DNA of 35,502 bases from Bacillota bacterium (GTDB lineage: Bacteria > Bacillota > Clostridia > Oscillospirales > Acutalibacteraceae). The notes under the pieces are model-generated. The model was not told the DNA's origin. It did no database searches and worked only from the letters and a program-made list of their open reading frames with translations. The stretch spans positions 1 to 35,502 of the forward strand of contig JAQXJH010000042.1 of assembly GCA_029008595.1 (NCBI GenBank), written 5' to 3'. Of the stretch, positions 22,260 to 31,600 are shown in pieces. Positions within the stretch are counted from its first letter, which is position 1; the number at the start of each line of letters is the position of its first letter. The position numbers were made by a program, and so were the translations under genes.

Positions 22260-23231
22260 TCAGACCGTCAGAAAATCGACCGTGAGGCAGAAGGTCTTCC
22301 GTTCGCCCGGTTCAATGAACTTGAGCTTGCCTTCGCAGCGGAGAACGTCGCGCCCGTCCGGCGTGCAGTTGCCCGGCTCCAGTCCGAGGACATAAGCGTG
22401 CCGTCCCATCTGCTTCCACTGCGTAAAGCAGCAGAACGGATCGGTCGGGAACGAAATTTTAACGCCGACGCCCGCTTTGCGGTTGATCAGCTGGGCGGAA
22501 CCGCTTTCCCCGGCAAAGGTATGGTAATAGCACTGCTCCACAAAATTTGCCTCCGGCTTCAGCATCCGGTTCCAGGAATCGATCCCCTCGGCAGCGCGGC
22601 TGTCCCGCGGGACAACGGAATCCGACGGGATCGTCAGCTCGGCGTCTTCGTCCAGCAGCGGATATCCCATATTCATATGGTAAAGCATCATCAGCGGCTC
22701 GCGGTTGTCTCCCTGATTTTCGATCGTATCGGTCAGGATCATTCTGTTTTCGCCGATCGGGCAGGTGATCTTCCGGTTGAGCACCAGCTTTTCGGCAAAA
22801 ACGGACGTCTGGCGGATCGTCGCATACAGGCACAGCTCGCGGTCGTCTTCCGTATAATAAATGTGGTCGGCGGGCACATTTGCAATGCGGCCGTGCAGCG
22901 GGACCTCCTCACCGGCATCCGAACAGGGATTTCCGGCCGCGGTAAGACCGCACGTCGTCAGGAACCCGCCGGTGAAGGAACGCAGGAAATTCAGCCCGCG
23001 ATCATCGTAATAGGCCGGCGCAACATAACCGACCGGCGAAAACCAGCTCAGATTCACGCCGTTGAGCGATGCACGGGAAATATCCGCGCAGCGGTCGGCC
23101 GAAACCGTCAGCTCCAGCCCGGAGCCGTTGCGGATCTCAAACAGGCGCATGCCGTCGCCTTTGCCGCCGACGAGCCGGTGTTCTTCCACCCCGTAAATCT
23201 GTGTGCTGCTGCCTACATATGGATTGTTCAT
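22260..23231 (-). CDS. DUF4432 aldose 1-epimerase-like protein
   Basis: This 323-residue beta-rich protein of the galactose mutarotase-like fold resembles DUF4432 proteins. Recognisable blocks are GLELTVSADRCADISRASLNG near the start, PLHGRIANVPADHI with a likely catalytic His, LYHMNMGYPLLDEDAEL and VLGLEPGNCTPDG near the end, with a conserved Glu. The family probably isomerises or epimerises a sugar at C1, but substrates are mostly unknown. Its ATG at 23231 overlaps the stop of the upstream nucleotidyltransferase-CYTH gene by four bases (ATGA), so the two are translationally coupled. The ribosome binding site is AAAGGGAG. Confidence 0.9.
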   Translation of the reverse strand: MNNPYVGSSTQIYGVEEHRLVGGKGDGMRLFEIRNGSGLELTVSADRCADISRASLNGVNLSWFSPVGYVAPAYYDDRGLNFLRSFTGGFLTTCGLTAAGNPCSDAGEEVPLHGRIANVPADHIYYTEDDRELCLYATIRQTSVFAEKLVLNRKITCPIGENRMILTDTIENQGDNREPLMMLYHMNMGYPLLDEDAELTIPSDSVVPRDSRAAEGIDSWNRMLKPEANFVEQCYYHTFAGESGSAQLINRKAGVGVKISFPTDPFCCFTQWKQMGRHAYVLGLEPGNCTPDGRDVLRCEGKLKFIEPGERKTFCLTVDFLTV

Positions 23232-24688
23232 TCTGCATTGCTCCCTTTCAGTTTTTGATTCCAGTATTCGCTCATGGAAAAACCGGGCCGCCCGGTCAGT
23301 TCTTCTCCCAGAAAGGCCGGAGGAACAAATTCCGCCGCTTCCTGTTCCGAAGCAAACTCCACCTCGGCATACCAGTACTTTCCCTGTTCCACACAGTTGC
23401 ACTCCAGCACATGACCGTCCGGCAGCGTATAGGTACGCTGTTCCTTTTCCACCGGTTCGGCCGGCAGCAGCGTGCAAAGCGCCTGAAACTTTTCAAGGCT
23501 GATCTCCTGTTCCACCTCGGTCCGGACAAGGCCGCCCCTGCCCTTGACACAGATGCGGCAGGAAACGGCTCCGCCGGGCGTTTCCCTGCTGCGGATGCGC
23601 ACCACCGGCGAAGTGGAAAGATACCCCTGTCGCAGTCGGCTGCGCGAACGCTCCGGCAGATCCGGAAAGCCGGAGAGCGCAAATTTGCGTTCCACCTCCA
23701 GCGGAATGGCGGCCGGCTTTGCGGCGGGATCCGGCAAAACCTGCCCGCGCGTGACCAGCGGCGCCTCCGGGTCAAAGAAAGCGGCCCGCCGCGCATCCTC
23801 CGCAAAGGCCGCGCGCTCTGCTTCCGAAGCAAACAGGCGGTCTTCCTTTATCATGGCGATCACACGGCGCGAACCCCGCTCTTCCTCTTCTCGGAACGTA
23901 AAGTGCAGCGCCTGCGCCACAAAGCGCGCCGTCCGTCCGAACAGGCGCATCATCCGTTCCAGCGCGTCCCACTGCTCCGCGGCGTCCGTCCGGCAGCCGA
24001 CCGCCAGCAGCTCTTCTGCATCCTCTTCCGGCAGCAGTTTCGGCAGCAGCTTGCCGCATTTGCCGGCAGAGCAGGAAAAGCCCGTCAGGATCCCGGCCTT
24101 CCATTCCAGCATCCGGATCAGCATCGGGCGCACGCCGCTGTTGAGCATCTCCAGAGAATAAAGCAGCTCGCCGCGCCAGAGACCCTTCGCCGCGTACGGC
24201 GCGACCCAGTAAAACTCGTTGCAGCAGGCGGCAAAACGGCGTTCGTCCGGCTTCCGGATCCAGTACTCCCGATCCGTCGGCGCGGGCAGGGCGGGGAGCG
24301 CTCCGTCCTTATCGAGCAGCAGTAGGGTCTGCCCGTCGGTGCCGAAATTCCGTGCGGCCTTTTCGACCGTCATCAGCGTCAGGTCAATGCGCACGCCGTC
24401 GGCAAACTGCATCAGGAACGCATACCGTCCCTCCTCGGCCTCTCCCGGAAAAAGCACGGAATCATCCGGCTCCTGCGCAACGGCGATCGCACCGAACTGC
24501 TGTTCCCAGTGCGCCATGCTGCACAGCGGGGCAAGCTCCGAAACGACAAAAACGACGTCATAATCCTGCAGCGCATCCCTCTGCGCCGCCGGATTGGCTC
24601 TGGAGCCGTTCAGCCACGCTGCGCGGATCCTACCGTCGTTCTGCGCGGTACGGCGGATCAGCGCCAGCATTTCGGATTCTTTCCGCAT
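23228..24688 (-). CDS. ANT(6)-like nucleotidyltransferase fused to a CYTH domain
   Basis: The 486-residue protein has two parts. Residues 1 to about 290 resemble streptomycin/aminoglycoside 6-adenylyltransferases (AadE/ANT(6)), with AWLNGSRANP (28-32 GSRAN) and the metal-binding pair Asp42/Asp44 in DYDVVFVV, then FADGVRIDLTLM and EMLNSGVRPMLIRML. Residues about 329-486 form a CYTH (triphosphate tunnel) domain with the ExExK signature EVERK at 331-335 and Arg/Lys/Glu-rich strands such as VVRIRSRE and WYAEVEFAS. CYTH domains bind or hydrolyse triphosphates and nucleotides. Function of the fusion is unknown; it should not be read as a proven resistance gene. The ATG at 24688 follows AAGGGA at 10 nt. 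Confidence 0.9.
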   Translation of the reverse strand: MRKESEMLALIRRTAQNDGRIRAAWLNGSRANPAAQRDALQDYDVVFVVSELAPLCSMAHWEQQFGAIAVAQEPDDSVLFPGEAEEGRYAFLMQFADGVRIDLTLMTVEKAARNFGTDGQTLLLLDKDGALPALPAPTDREYWIRKPDERRFAACCNEFYWVAPYAAKGLWRGELLYSLEMLNSGVRPMLIRMLEWKAGILTGFSCSAGKCGKLLPKLLPEEDAEELLAVGCRTDAAEQWDALERMMRLFGRTARFVAQALHFTFREEEERGSRRVIAMIKEDRLFASEAERAAFAEDARRAAFFDPEAPLVTRGQVLPDPAAKPAAIPLEVERKFALSGFPDLPERSRSRLRQGYLSTSPVVRIRSRETPGGAVSCRICVKGRGGLVRTEVEQEISLEKFQALCTLLPAEPVEKEQRTYTLPDGHVLECNCVEQGKYWYAEVEFASEQEAAEFVPPAFLGEELTGRPGFSMSEYWNQKLKGSNAE

Positions 24689-24822
24689 CCTCTGCACTTC
24701 CCTTCTGTGTTCCAACCACCGCCCGGCCGGACACCTGTCCGCAGGCGGAAGAAAATTCCGATCGGATAAAACAAGCGACGGAATATTTGCGAATTCCGCC
24801 GCCCGCGATTTGTTTTTGCCGC

Positions 24823-24846
24823 AAAAAAGTGTTCCTTTTTGGAACA
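24823..24846 (-). terminator. terminator-like hairpin after the XRE gene
   Basis: On the minus strand TGTTCC (24841-24846) pairs with GGAACA (24830-24835) around five A, then C and a run of T (24823-24828). The stem is only 6 bp, so termination may be partial. It lies 28 bp after the XRE stop. The rest of the gap to 24689 shows no convincing promoter. Confidence 0.6.
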
Positions 24847-24874
24847 AAGCGTGGTACAATAAATAAAATATCGG

Positions 24875-25585
24875 TCATTTTGCAGAAGACTGCGTTTTTT
24901 CTGCCAGCAGGGCTTCGGCGCGCTGCACCAGATTGGAAAGCGACTGATAAAAATAAGGGTACTGCTCCTTGAGCGCCTCGGGCGTGATCGAAAGCCGCTC
25001 GCCCGGTTCCATGCGGGGGGTTCTGCCGCCGTTTTCGCCGGAGATGATCCCTTCCGCACAGGCCAGCGTCCGCAGCATTTCGCCTTCGGTCCACCCGGTA
25101 GCAAGGCCGCGCGGAACGCTGAACGCGCTTTGCGGGTTTTTGGGCTCGGTATTGTAAATCGTGCGGAACGCAAGATAAACCGCAAGCATCAAAAATGAAG
25201 AAAGCTCTGTGGTCAGCGCTTTGTTTCCGCATTTCTGCAAAAGGTCAAACACGATCGTAAGGGAATTGGTGACGAGCTTTTTGTTCAGCACCGCCAGCAC
25301 GCTGCCCTTGAACACCTTGTCCGTATTCTGAAAATCGGCGTCCGGCAGGTCATCCACCGTCAGCACCGCGCCGGTGCGGTCGGGTGTGCGGCCCAGCAGG
25401 TAATCGCACGAGACCTGATAGTAATCGGCGGAGCGCACCAGAAAATCCAGCCCGCATTCCCGGATCCCCTTTTCATAGTGCGAAAGCAGCGCCTGAGAAA
25501 TACCGAGGTCTTCGGCAGCCTTTTTCTGGCTGATCCCTTTTTCCTTGCGGAGCAGGGTGAGAATTCGAGGAAACGCTTCGTTCAC
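24875..25585 (-). CDS. XRE family transcriptional regulator
   Basis: The 236-residue protein has an N-terminal helix-turn-helix (about 6-60; GISQKKAAEDLGISQALLSH, then YEKGIRECGLDFLVRSADYY), ending in the usual CDYLLGRT. The long C-terminal region (about 85-236) is helical, with no recognised ligand-binding domain. It begins with GTG and an AAAGGG site 11 nt upstream. Its own promoter contains two short palindromes, suggesting autoregulation. It stands upstream of the ANT-CYTH operon and could control it. Confidence 0.9.
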   Translation of the reverse strand: MNEAFPRILTLLRKEKGISQKKAAEDLGISQALLSHYEKGIRECGLDFLVRSADYYQVSCDYLLGRTPDRTGAVLTVDDLPDADFQNTDKVFKGSVLAVLNKKLVTNSLTIVFDLLQKCGNKALTTELSSFLMLAVYLAFRTIYNTEPKNPQSAFSVPRGLATGWTEGEMLRTLACAEGIISGENGGRTPRMEPGERLSITPEALKEQYPYFYQSLSNLVQRAEALLAEKTQSSAK

Positions 25586-25648
25586 GGTGATGACATCCCT
25601 TTCTGCCGGCGGAATTGCAGAAACAGCGATTTCTGTATCCGAACCGGG

Positions 25649-25691
25649 TCTACAACACGTAGAGTATACCTGATTGTTAACAATTTGTAAA
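25649..25691 (-). promoter_or_regulatory. XRE gene promoter with two palindromes
   Basis: On the minus strand TTTACA (25686-25691) and TATACT (25663-25668) are separated by 17 bp. TTGTTAACAA (25674-25683), a perfect 10-bp palindrome, lies in the spacer, and TCTAC-aacac-GTAGA (25649-25663) covers the transcription start. Either may be an operator of the XRE protein itself. Confidence 0.75.
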
Positions 25692-25847
25692 GGCTTTTCA
25701 GCTGAAAAATATCAAATTGCGACAGAAGGAGGAACATTTTTCCCCTTTGAACAAAAATAAGACCGCAACTTTATGAATGCTGCGGATTGAAAAATCATTT
25801 GGCCTGTCTCTTTTGGGAAGCACGGCACAAGGAAAGGACGAATCAAA

Positions 25848-26588
25848 TTGCAGAGTTATCAGATCCATCTGCTCCGCCACGGCGTGACAGCGGCCAACCT
25901 GAACGGGCAATATATCGGCAGAACGGACGTTCCGCTTGCTCCGGAAGGCGTCGAAACGCTGAAAAAGCTGGCGGCAACGGGCGCATACCCCAAGGCCGAG
26001 GTGTATTATACCAGCCCGCGGCTGCGCTGCATTCAGAGCATGCATATTCTTTACCCCGGAGAAGACTGCTACGAGGTTCCGGGCTTTGACGAAATCGATT
26101 TCGGCGAATGGGAGGGCAAAACGGCGGAGGAGCTGAAGGGCGATCCGCTGTTCGAAAAATGGCTCGACCACAGCGCCGACGTCACCCCGCCCGGCGGCGA
26201 AAGCGCTCAGGAGATGCTTGCCCGCATCCGTTCCACGTTTGAAACCATCGTCGACGGAATGATCCGTTCGCAGGTGACCTCTGCGGTCATCATGACGCAC
26301 GGCGGTGTAATCATGAATCTGCTGGCCGCTTACGGGCTTCCGGAAGCAAATTTTTACGACTGGATCACCCCGCCCGGCGAAGGCTACTCCATCCGCATCA
26401 TGCCGGGAATCTGGATGAACGGCAATAAGGTGGAGGTTTATGATACGATCCCCGGCGCGGAATTTTCCGACCCGAACGACGAGGCGCGCTTCGCCGCCGA
26501 CCTTGGCCGCGAAGCTGCCGAGCGCAGCTTTGGCCCCACGCGCCCCGAAGAGGAGCCGGACCGCGACAATTGGGAGCCATATCAATAA
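25848..26588 (+). CDS. histidine phosphatase / phosphoglycerate mutase-like protein
   Basis: The 246-residue protein has the phosphohistidine motif HLLRHGVTAAN at residues 7-17, YIGRTDVPLAPEG, YTSPRLRCIQSM, FDEIDFGEWEGKT with the catalytic Glu, and a second catalytic His in VIMTHGG. The fold fits broad-specificity phosphatases such as PhoE or CobC rather than glycolytic mutase. The C-terminal 45 residues are acidic and charged. The start is TTG at 25848, with AAAGGA nine bases upstream. No clear promoter was seen in the 160 bp before it; a partial one is TTGAAC near 25748. Confidence 0.88.
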   Translation: MQSYQIHLLRHGVTAANLNGQYIGRTDVPLAPEGVETLKKLAATGAYPKAEVYYTSPRLRCIQSMHILYPGEDCYEVPGFDEIDFGEWEGKTAEELKGDPLFEKWLDHSADVTPPGGESAQEMLARIRSTFETIVDGMIRSQVTSAVIMTHGGVIMNLLAAYGLPEANFYDWITPPGEGYSIRIMPGIWMNGNKVEVYDTIPGAEFSDPNDEARFAADLGREAAERSFGPTRPEEEPDRDNWEPYQ

Positions 26589-26657
26589 GCGGATCCGGGC
26601 CTGCGCAAAATTGCCGCAGGAATGATGCAGTCAATTTACCGAAAGGATGATCCTGTT

Positions 26658-27737
26658 ATGAAAAATTATCGGATTACTGTGCTGAAAGGCGACGGAATCG
26701 GTCCGGAGATCGTGACCGAAGCCTGCCGTGTGCTGGACGCTGCCGCCCGGAAACACGGCTTCGGCATTACTTATGACGAAGCGCTGCTCGGTGGCTGTGC
26801 AATCGATGCCGCCGGCGAGCCGCTGCCCGCCGCAACGGTGGAAAGCTGCCGGAAGAGCGACGCGGTGCTGCTCGGCGCCGTGGGCGGCTACAAGTGGGAC
26901 AAGCTGCCCGGCAATCAGCGTCCGGAAGCCGGTCTGCTCGGCATCCGCAGCGCGCTGGGGCTTTTTGCAAACCTGCGCCCTGCGCAGATCTTTGAACCGC
27001 TGCGCGCCGCTTCCCCGCTGCGCGCCGATATCATCGGCGAAGCACTGGACGTTCTGGTCGTGCGCGAACTGACCGGCGGCATCTATTTCGGAACACGCGG
27101 CCGTGAGGAAGCAGACGGCGTCGTTTCCGCGTTTGACACCGAGCGCTATTCCGTCCCCGAGATCGAACGCGTTGCCCGCGTCGGCTTTGACATGGCGATG
27201 AAGCGCCGCAGAAAGGTCTGCTCCGTGGACAAGGCCAACGTTCTGGAAAGCTCGCGTCTCTGGCGCGAAACGGTCATCCGCATCGCAAAGGAATACCCCG
27301 AGGTGGAACTTTCCCACATGTACGTTGATAACTGCGCCATGCAGCTGGTGCGCAATCCGGGGCAGTTTGATGTGATCCTTACCTCGAACATTTTCGGCGA
27401 CATTCTTTCCGACGAGCTTTCCATGATCAGCGGCTCCATCGGGATGCTCGCTTCGGCAAGCCTTGCGGGCGGTGGATTCGGCCTTTATGAACCGATCCAC
27501 GGCTCCGCGCCGGACATTGCCGGGCAGGACGTTGCGAATCCTCTTGCGGCGATCCTTTCCGCCGCGATGATGCTGCGCTATTCCCTTGGAGAGGCAAAGG
27601 CCGCCGACGAAATTGAGGCCGCCGTCAACGCCTCGCTGCGCATTGCCCGCACCGGAGATATTGCCGATCCGGCGCTGCCCTCTGTCGGCTGCAAAGCGAT
27701 GGGCGCGCTCGTCTGTGAACAGCTGGCAAAGCTGTGA
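26658..27737 (+). CDS. leuB: 3-isopropylmalate dehydrogenase
   Basis: The 359-residue enzyme oxidises and decarboxylates 3-isopropylmalate in leucine synthesis using NAD. Motifs include [22 protein letters not shown], the four Arg region ([18 protein letters not shown]), [10 protein letters not shown] with the catalytic Tyr, [13 protein letters not shown] with the catalytic Lys, [17 protein letters not shown] for metal binding and [12 protein letters not shown]. The start at 26658 has an AAAGGA site ten bases upstream. The genes leuA, leuC and leuD are not adjacent. It is 69 bp downstream of the phosphatase gene and about 50 bp before the DUF975 gene, so these may be one unit. Confidence 0.96.
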   Translation: MKNYRITVLKGDGIGPEIVTEACRVLDAAARKHGFGITYDEALLGGCAIDAAGEPLPAATVESCRKSDAVLLGAVGGYKWDKLPGNQRPEAGLLGIRSALGLFANLRPAQIFEPLRAASPLRADIIGEALDVLVVRELTGGIYFGTRGREEADGVVSAFDTERYSVPEIERVARVGFDMAMKRRRKVCSVDKANVLESSRLWRETVIRIAKEYPEVELSHMYVDNCAMQLVRNPGQFDVILTSNIFGDILSDELSMISGSIGMLASASLAGGGFGLYEPIHGSAPDIAGQDVANPLAAILSAAMMLRYSLGEAKAADEIEAAVNASLRIARTGDIADPALPSVGCKAMGALVCEQLAKL

Positions 27738-27786
27738 TCCGCCCGAAACACTTTTTGCCGCGCCGCAGCAAGGAAGGAGCATGGCA

Positions 27787-28614
27787 ATGAATCAGAACCA
27801 ACGTATCCGGGCCGAGGCCCGGGGCAGACTGCGCGGAAACTGGGGCCCCGCGATGGGGATCACCGGCATTCTGATCGCCGGGAACTTTGTGATCGCCCTG
27901 CTCGCCGAGCTTGGCTATTATCTGACCGGGCTGATGACCTCGTTCGGCATGATGGATCTTACCGCTGCCGCCCGGGCCGGCGCGCTTCAGCTGGCGGGCT
28001 TTTTCCTTGTCCCTGCCGTCTGCGCGGTGCTGGCGCTGCTGCTGCTCGCGCCGCTCTGGCTGGGATTAATCCGCTGTCTGAGCCTTCTGGCCCGCGGGGA
28101 ACGGCCGGACGCCGGAGCCGTGTTTGAATATTTCCTCCCCGCCAATTACGGCGCAGCATTCCGGTTTTCCTGCGCGTTTTTTCTGCGGATCGCCGGATGG
28201 GCAGTGCTTTGTTTTCTGCCGGGAGCCGCAGCCGCCGGCGTTTCGGTGCTGGCGGAAAACGGGATGCTCGTTTTCCCGAAAGCCGCCGCAAACCTGCTCG
28301 GTGTGCTCGGCGGGATTCTGGAGCTTGGCGGCGTGATCCTGTTTGCCAACCGCGTGCTGCAGTATTTTGCCGCGCCGTTTCTGTTTGTCACCCGCGGCGC
28401 TGCAGCGGACAGCATCCGGCTTTCCGTCTGCGCAATGAACGGCTATAAGATGCACATGGTGCGGCTTCTGCTTTCCTTCTTCGGCTGGGCGCTGCTCTGT
28501 GTGTTTGCGTTCCCGCTGATCTATGTTCTGCCCTATACGGCCGAATCGCTGCTCGTCGCGGCCAAGTGGATCGTTTACAATTATGAGAACCGCCCGCAGG
28601 ACGTTCCGCAGTAA
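27787..28614 (+). CDS. DUF975 family membrane protein
   Basis: The 275-residue protein has about six membrane helices and starts with the DUF975-type RIRAEARGRLRGNWGPAM motif. A soluble loop follows (RGERPDAGAVFEYFLPAN), then a C-terminal pair of helices (PLIYVLPYTAESLL). Family function is unknown. The ATG at 27787 is preferred because GGAG lies seven bases before it; the ATG at 27781 would be only one base from that site. Confidence 0.85.
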   Translation: MNQNQRIRAEARGRLRGNWGPAMGITGILIAGNFVIALLAELGYYLTGLMTSFGMMDLTAAARAGALQLAGFFLVPAVCAVLALLLLAPLWLGLIRCLSLLARGERPDAGAVFEYFLPANYGAAFRFSCAFFLRIAGWAVLCFLPGAAAAGVSVLAENGMLVFPKAAANLLGVLGGILELGGVILFANRVLQYFAAPFLFVTRGAAADSIRLSVCAMNGYKMHMVRLLLSFFGWALLCVFAFPLIYVLPYTAESLLVAAKWIVYNYENRPQDVPQ

Positions 28615-28618
28615 GATC

Positions 28619-28646
28619 GGGACACGGGTCTTCCGTGCCCCTTTTT
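28619..28646 (+). terminator. terminator between the DUF975 gene and carB
   Basis: GGG-a-CACGG (28619-28627) pairs with CCGTG-CCC (28633-28640) around GTCTT, with one bulged A, then C and TTTTT (28642-28646). carB begins 30 bp later with no separate consensus promoter, so it may depend on read-through or act as an attenuator. Confidence 0.78.
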
Positions 28647-28675
28647 CAATATTCAGCAGGCAAAGGAGACTGATT

Positions 28676-31600
28676 ATGAAGCGAACAGATATCAACAAAA
28701 TCCTGATCATCGGATCGGGCCCGATCATCATCGGGCAGGCGTGCGAATTTGACTATTCCGGTACACAGGCATGCAAGGCTCTGCGCAAGCTTGGATACCA
28801 GATCGTGCTGGTCAATTCCAACCCTGCAACGATCATGACCGACCCCGAGACGGCCGACGTCACCTATATTGAACCGCTCAACTGCGAACGGCTGACGCAG
28901 ATCATTGAAAAGGAGCGTCCCGATGCGCTGCTGCCGAACCTCGGCGGCCAGTCCGGGCTGAATCTCTGCGCAGAGCTTGCCAAGGCCGGTGTACTGAAAA
29001 AATACCAGGTGAAGGTCATCGGCGTTCAGGTGGACGCCATTGAACGCGGCGAGGACCGCATTGAGTTCAAGAATACGATGAATTCGCTCGGGATCGAAAT
29101 GGCGCTCAGCGAAGTGGCCTATTCCGTCAACGAGGCCGTGCAGATCGCCGACAAGCTCGGTTATCCGGTCGTGCTGCGCCCGGCCTACACCATGGGCGGC
29201 GCCGGCGGCGGACTGGTGTACAACGTGGACGAACTGAAGACAGTCTGCGCTCGCGGACTGCAGGCCAGCCTTGTGGGTCAGGTTCTGGTGGAGGAATCCG
29301 TCCTTGGATGGGAAGAGCTGGAGCTGGAAGTTGTCCGAGACGCAAAAGGCAATATGATCACCGTCTGCTTCATTGAAAATATCGACCCGATGGGCGTTCA
29401 TACCGGTGACTCCTTCTGCGCGGCGCCGATGCTCACCGTTTCGCCGTCCGTGCAGCGCAGGCTGCAGGAGCAGGCCTATAAGATCGTGGAAAACATCGGC
29501 GTTATCGGCGGAACGAACGTACAGTTTGCGCACGATCCGGTTTCCGACCGCATCGTCGTGATCGAGATCAATCCGCGCACCTCCCGCTCCTCTGCTCTGG
29601 CCAGCAAGGCGACCGGTTTCCCGATCGCGCTGGTCTCCGCGATGCTGGCCTGCGGACTGACGCTGGACGAGATCCCCTGCGGAAAATGCGGAACGCTGGA
29701 TAAATACGTTCCGTCCGGCGATTATGTCGTCATCAAATTTGCCCGCTGGGCGTTTGAAAAATTCAAAGGCGCCGAAGACAAGCTGGGAACGCAGATGCGC
29801 GCCGTCGGCGAAGTGATGAGTATCGGAAAAACGTACAAGGAAGCGTTCCAGAAAGCGATCCGCAGCCTGGAAACCGGCCGTTCCGGACTGGGCGGTGCAA
29901 AGGATTTCGGCAGCAAAACGAAGGAAGAGCTGCTTTCGATGCTGAATGTTCCCACCAGCGAACGCCAGTTCATTCTGTACGAAGCGCTGCGCAAGGGCGC
30001 CGACATTGAAACGCTTTATCAGCTGACAAAGATCAACCGCTGGTTCCTGACGCAGATGAAGGAGCTTGTGGAGGAGGAAGAGGCGCTGAAGGCATACGCC
30101 GGGCAGATCCCGCCGGAGAAGGTTCTCCGTTCTGCAAAGCAGGACGGCTTTTCCGACCAGTATCTTGCAAAGCTTCTCAGCCTGCCGGAAGCGGAGATCC
30201 GTTCGGCCCGCACCGGCTTCGGCATCACCGAAGCCTGGGAAGGCGTTCATGTCAGCGGCACGGAAAACGCCGCTTACTATTTCTCCAGCTACCATATGAA
30301 GGACGAAAGCCCCGCGCCGAGCGACCGCCCGAAGATCATGATCCTCGGCGGCGGCCCGAACCGGATCGGCCAGGGAATCGAATTCGACTACTGCTGTGTA
30401 CATGCCGCCAAAGCGCTGAAAGCGCTCGGCTTTGAAACGATCATCGTCAACTGCAACCCCGAGACCGTTTCCACCGATTACGACACCTCCGACAAGCTCT
30501 ATTTTGAGCCTCTGACAGTCGAAGACGTTCTGAGCATTTACCACAAGGAAAAGCCGGTCGGCGTGATCGCGCAGTTCGGCGGCCAGACGCCGCTGAACCT
30601 TGCCGCCGAACTGAAAAAGAACGGCGTGAACATTCTCGGCACAACGCCGGAAATGATCGATTTTGCCGAAGACCGCGACCGGTTCCGCAAGCTGATGGAT
30701 CGTCTCGGGATCCCGATGCCTCAGAGCGGGATGGCAACGACCGTGGAAGAAGCGCTGACGATCGCCAACCGCATCGGTTACCCGGTCATGGTGCGCCCGT
30801 CCTACGTTCTGGGCGGCCGCGGCATGGAAGTCGTACATGACGATGAAGCGATGACGTTTTACATGAACGCGGCCGTCGGCGTCACGCCCGACCGGCCGAT
30901 CCTGATCGACCGCTTCCTGCACAACGCGACCGAATGCGAAGCCGATGCCATCAGCGACGGCACGCACGTCTTTGTTCCGGCGGTGATGGAGCACATTGAG
31001 CTTGCGGGCGTGCATTCCGGCGATTCCGCCTGTATTCTGCCTTCCAAAAACCTGACGGAAAGCCAGCTCGCCACCATCCGCGACTACACCTGCCGCATCG
31101 CGCAGGAGATGCATGTGGTCGGCCTGATGAACATGCAGTATGCGATCGAGGACGGCGTCGTTTATGTGCTGGAAGCAAATCCGCGCGCCAGCCGCACCGT
31201 GCCGCTCGTTTCCAAGGTCTGCGATATCAACATGGTGCGTATCGCCACCGACATCATGACTGCGCCGCTGACGGGACGTCCTTCCCCGGTGCCGTCTCTG
31301 CGTGAGAAGAAATTTGCCCATTACGGCGTAAAGGAAGCCGTTTTCCCGTTCAATATGTTCCCCGAGGTCGACCCGCTGCTCGGGCCGGAGATGCGTTCCA
31401 CCGGCGAGGTGCTCGGTCTGGCGGACAACGTCGGCGAGGCGTTTTACAAGGCGCAGGAGGCCGCCAACAGCCGTCTGCCGCTTTCGGGAACGGTTCTGAT
31501 CAGCGTCAGCGACCGCGATAAGGACGAGCTGCCCGCCGTAGCCAAAGCCTTTGCCGAGTGCGGCTTCCGCATCCTTGCCACCGGAGGAACCTGCAAAGCA

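Noticed and set aside
23228..24688. Calling the ANT(6)-like gene an antibiotic resistance gene
   Set aside because: The protein is fused to a CYTH domain and lies in a chromosomal sugar/nucleotide gene group; homology of the fold alone does not show resistance.
26634..26660. LeuB start at the earlier ATG (26622)
   Set aside because: The protein would gain twelve residues with no family match, and the ATG at 26658 has a well-placed AAAGGA site and gives the usual N terminus.
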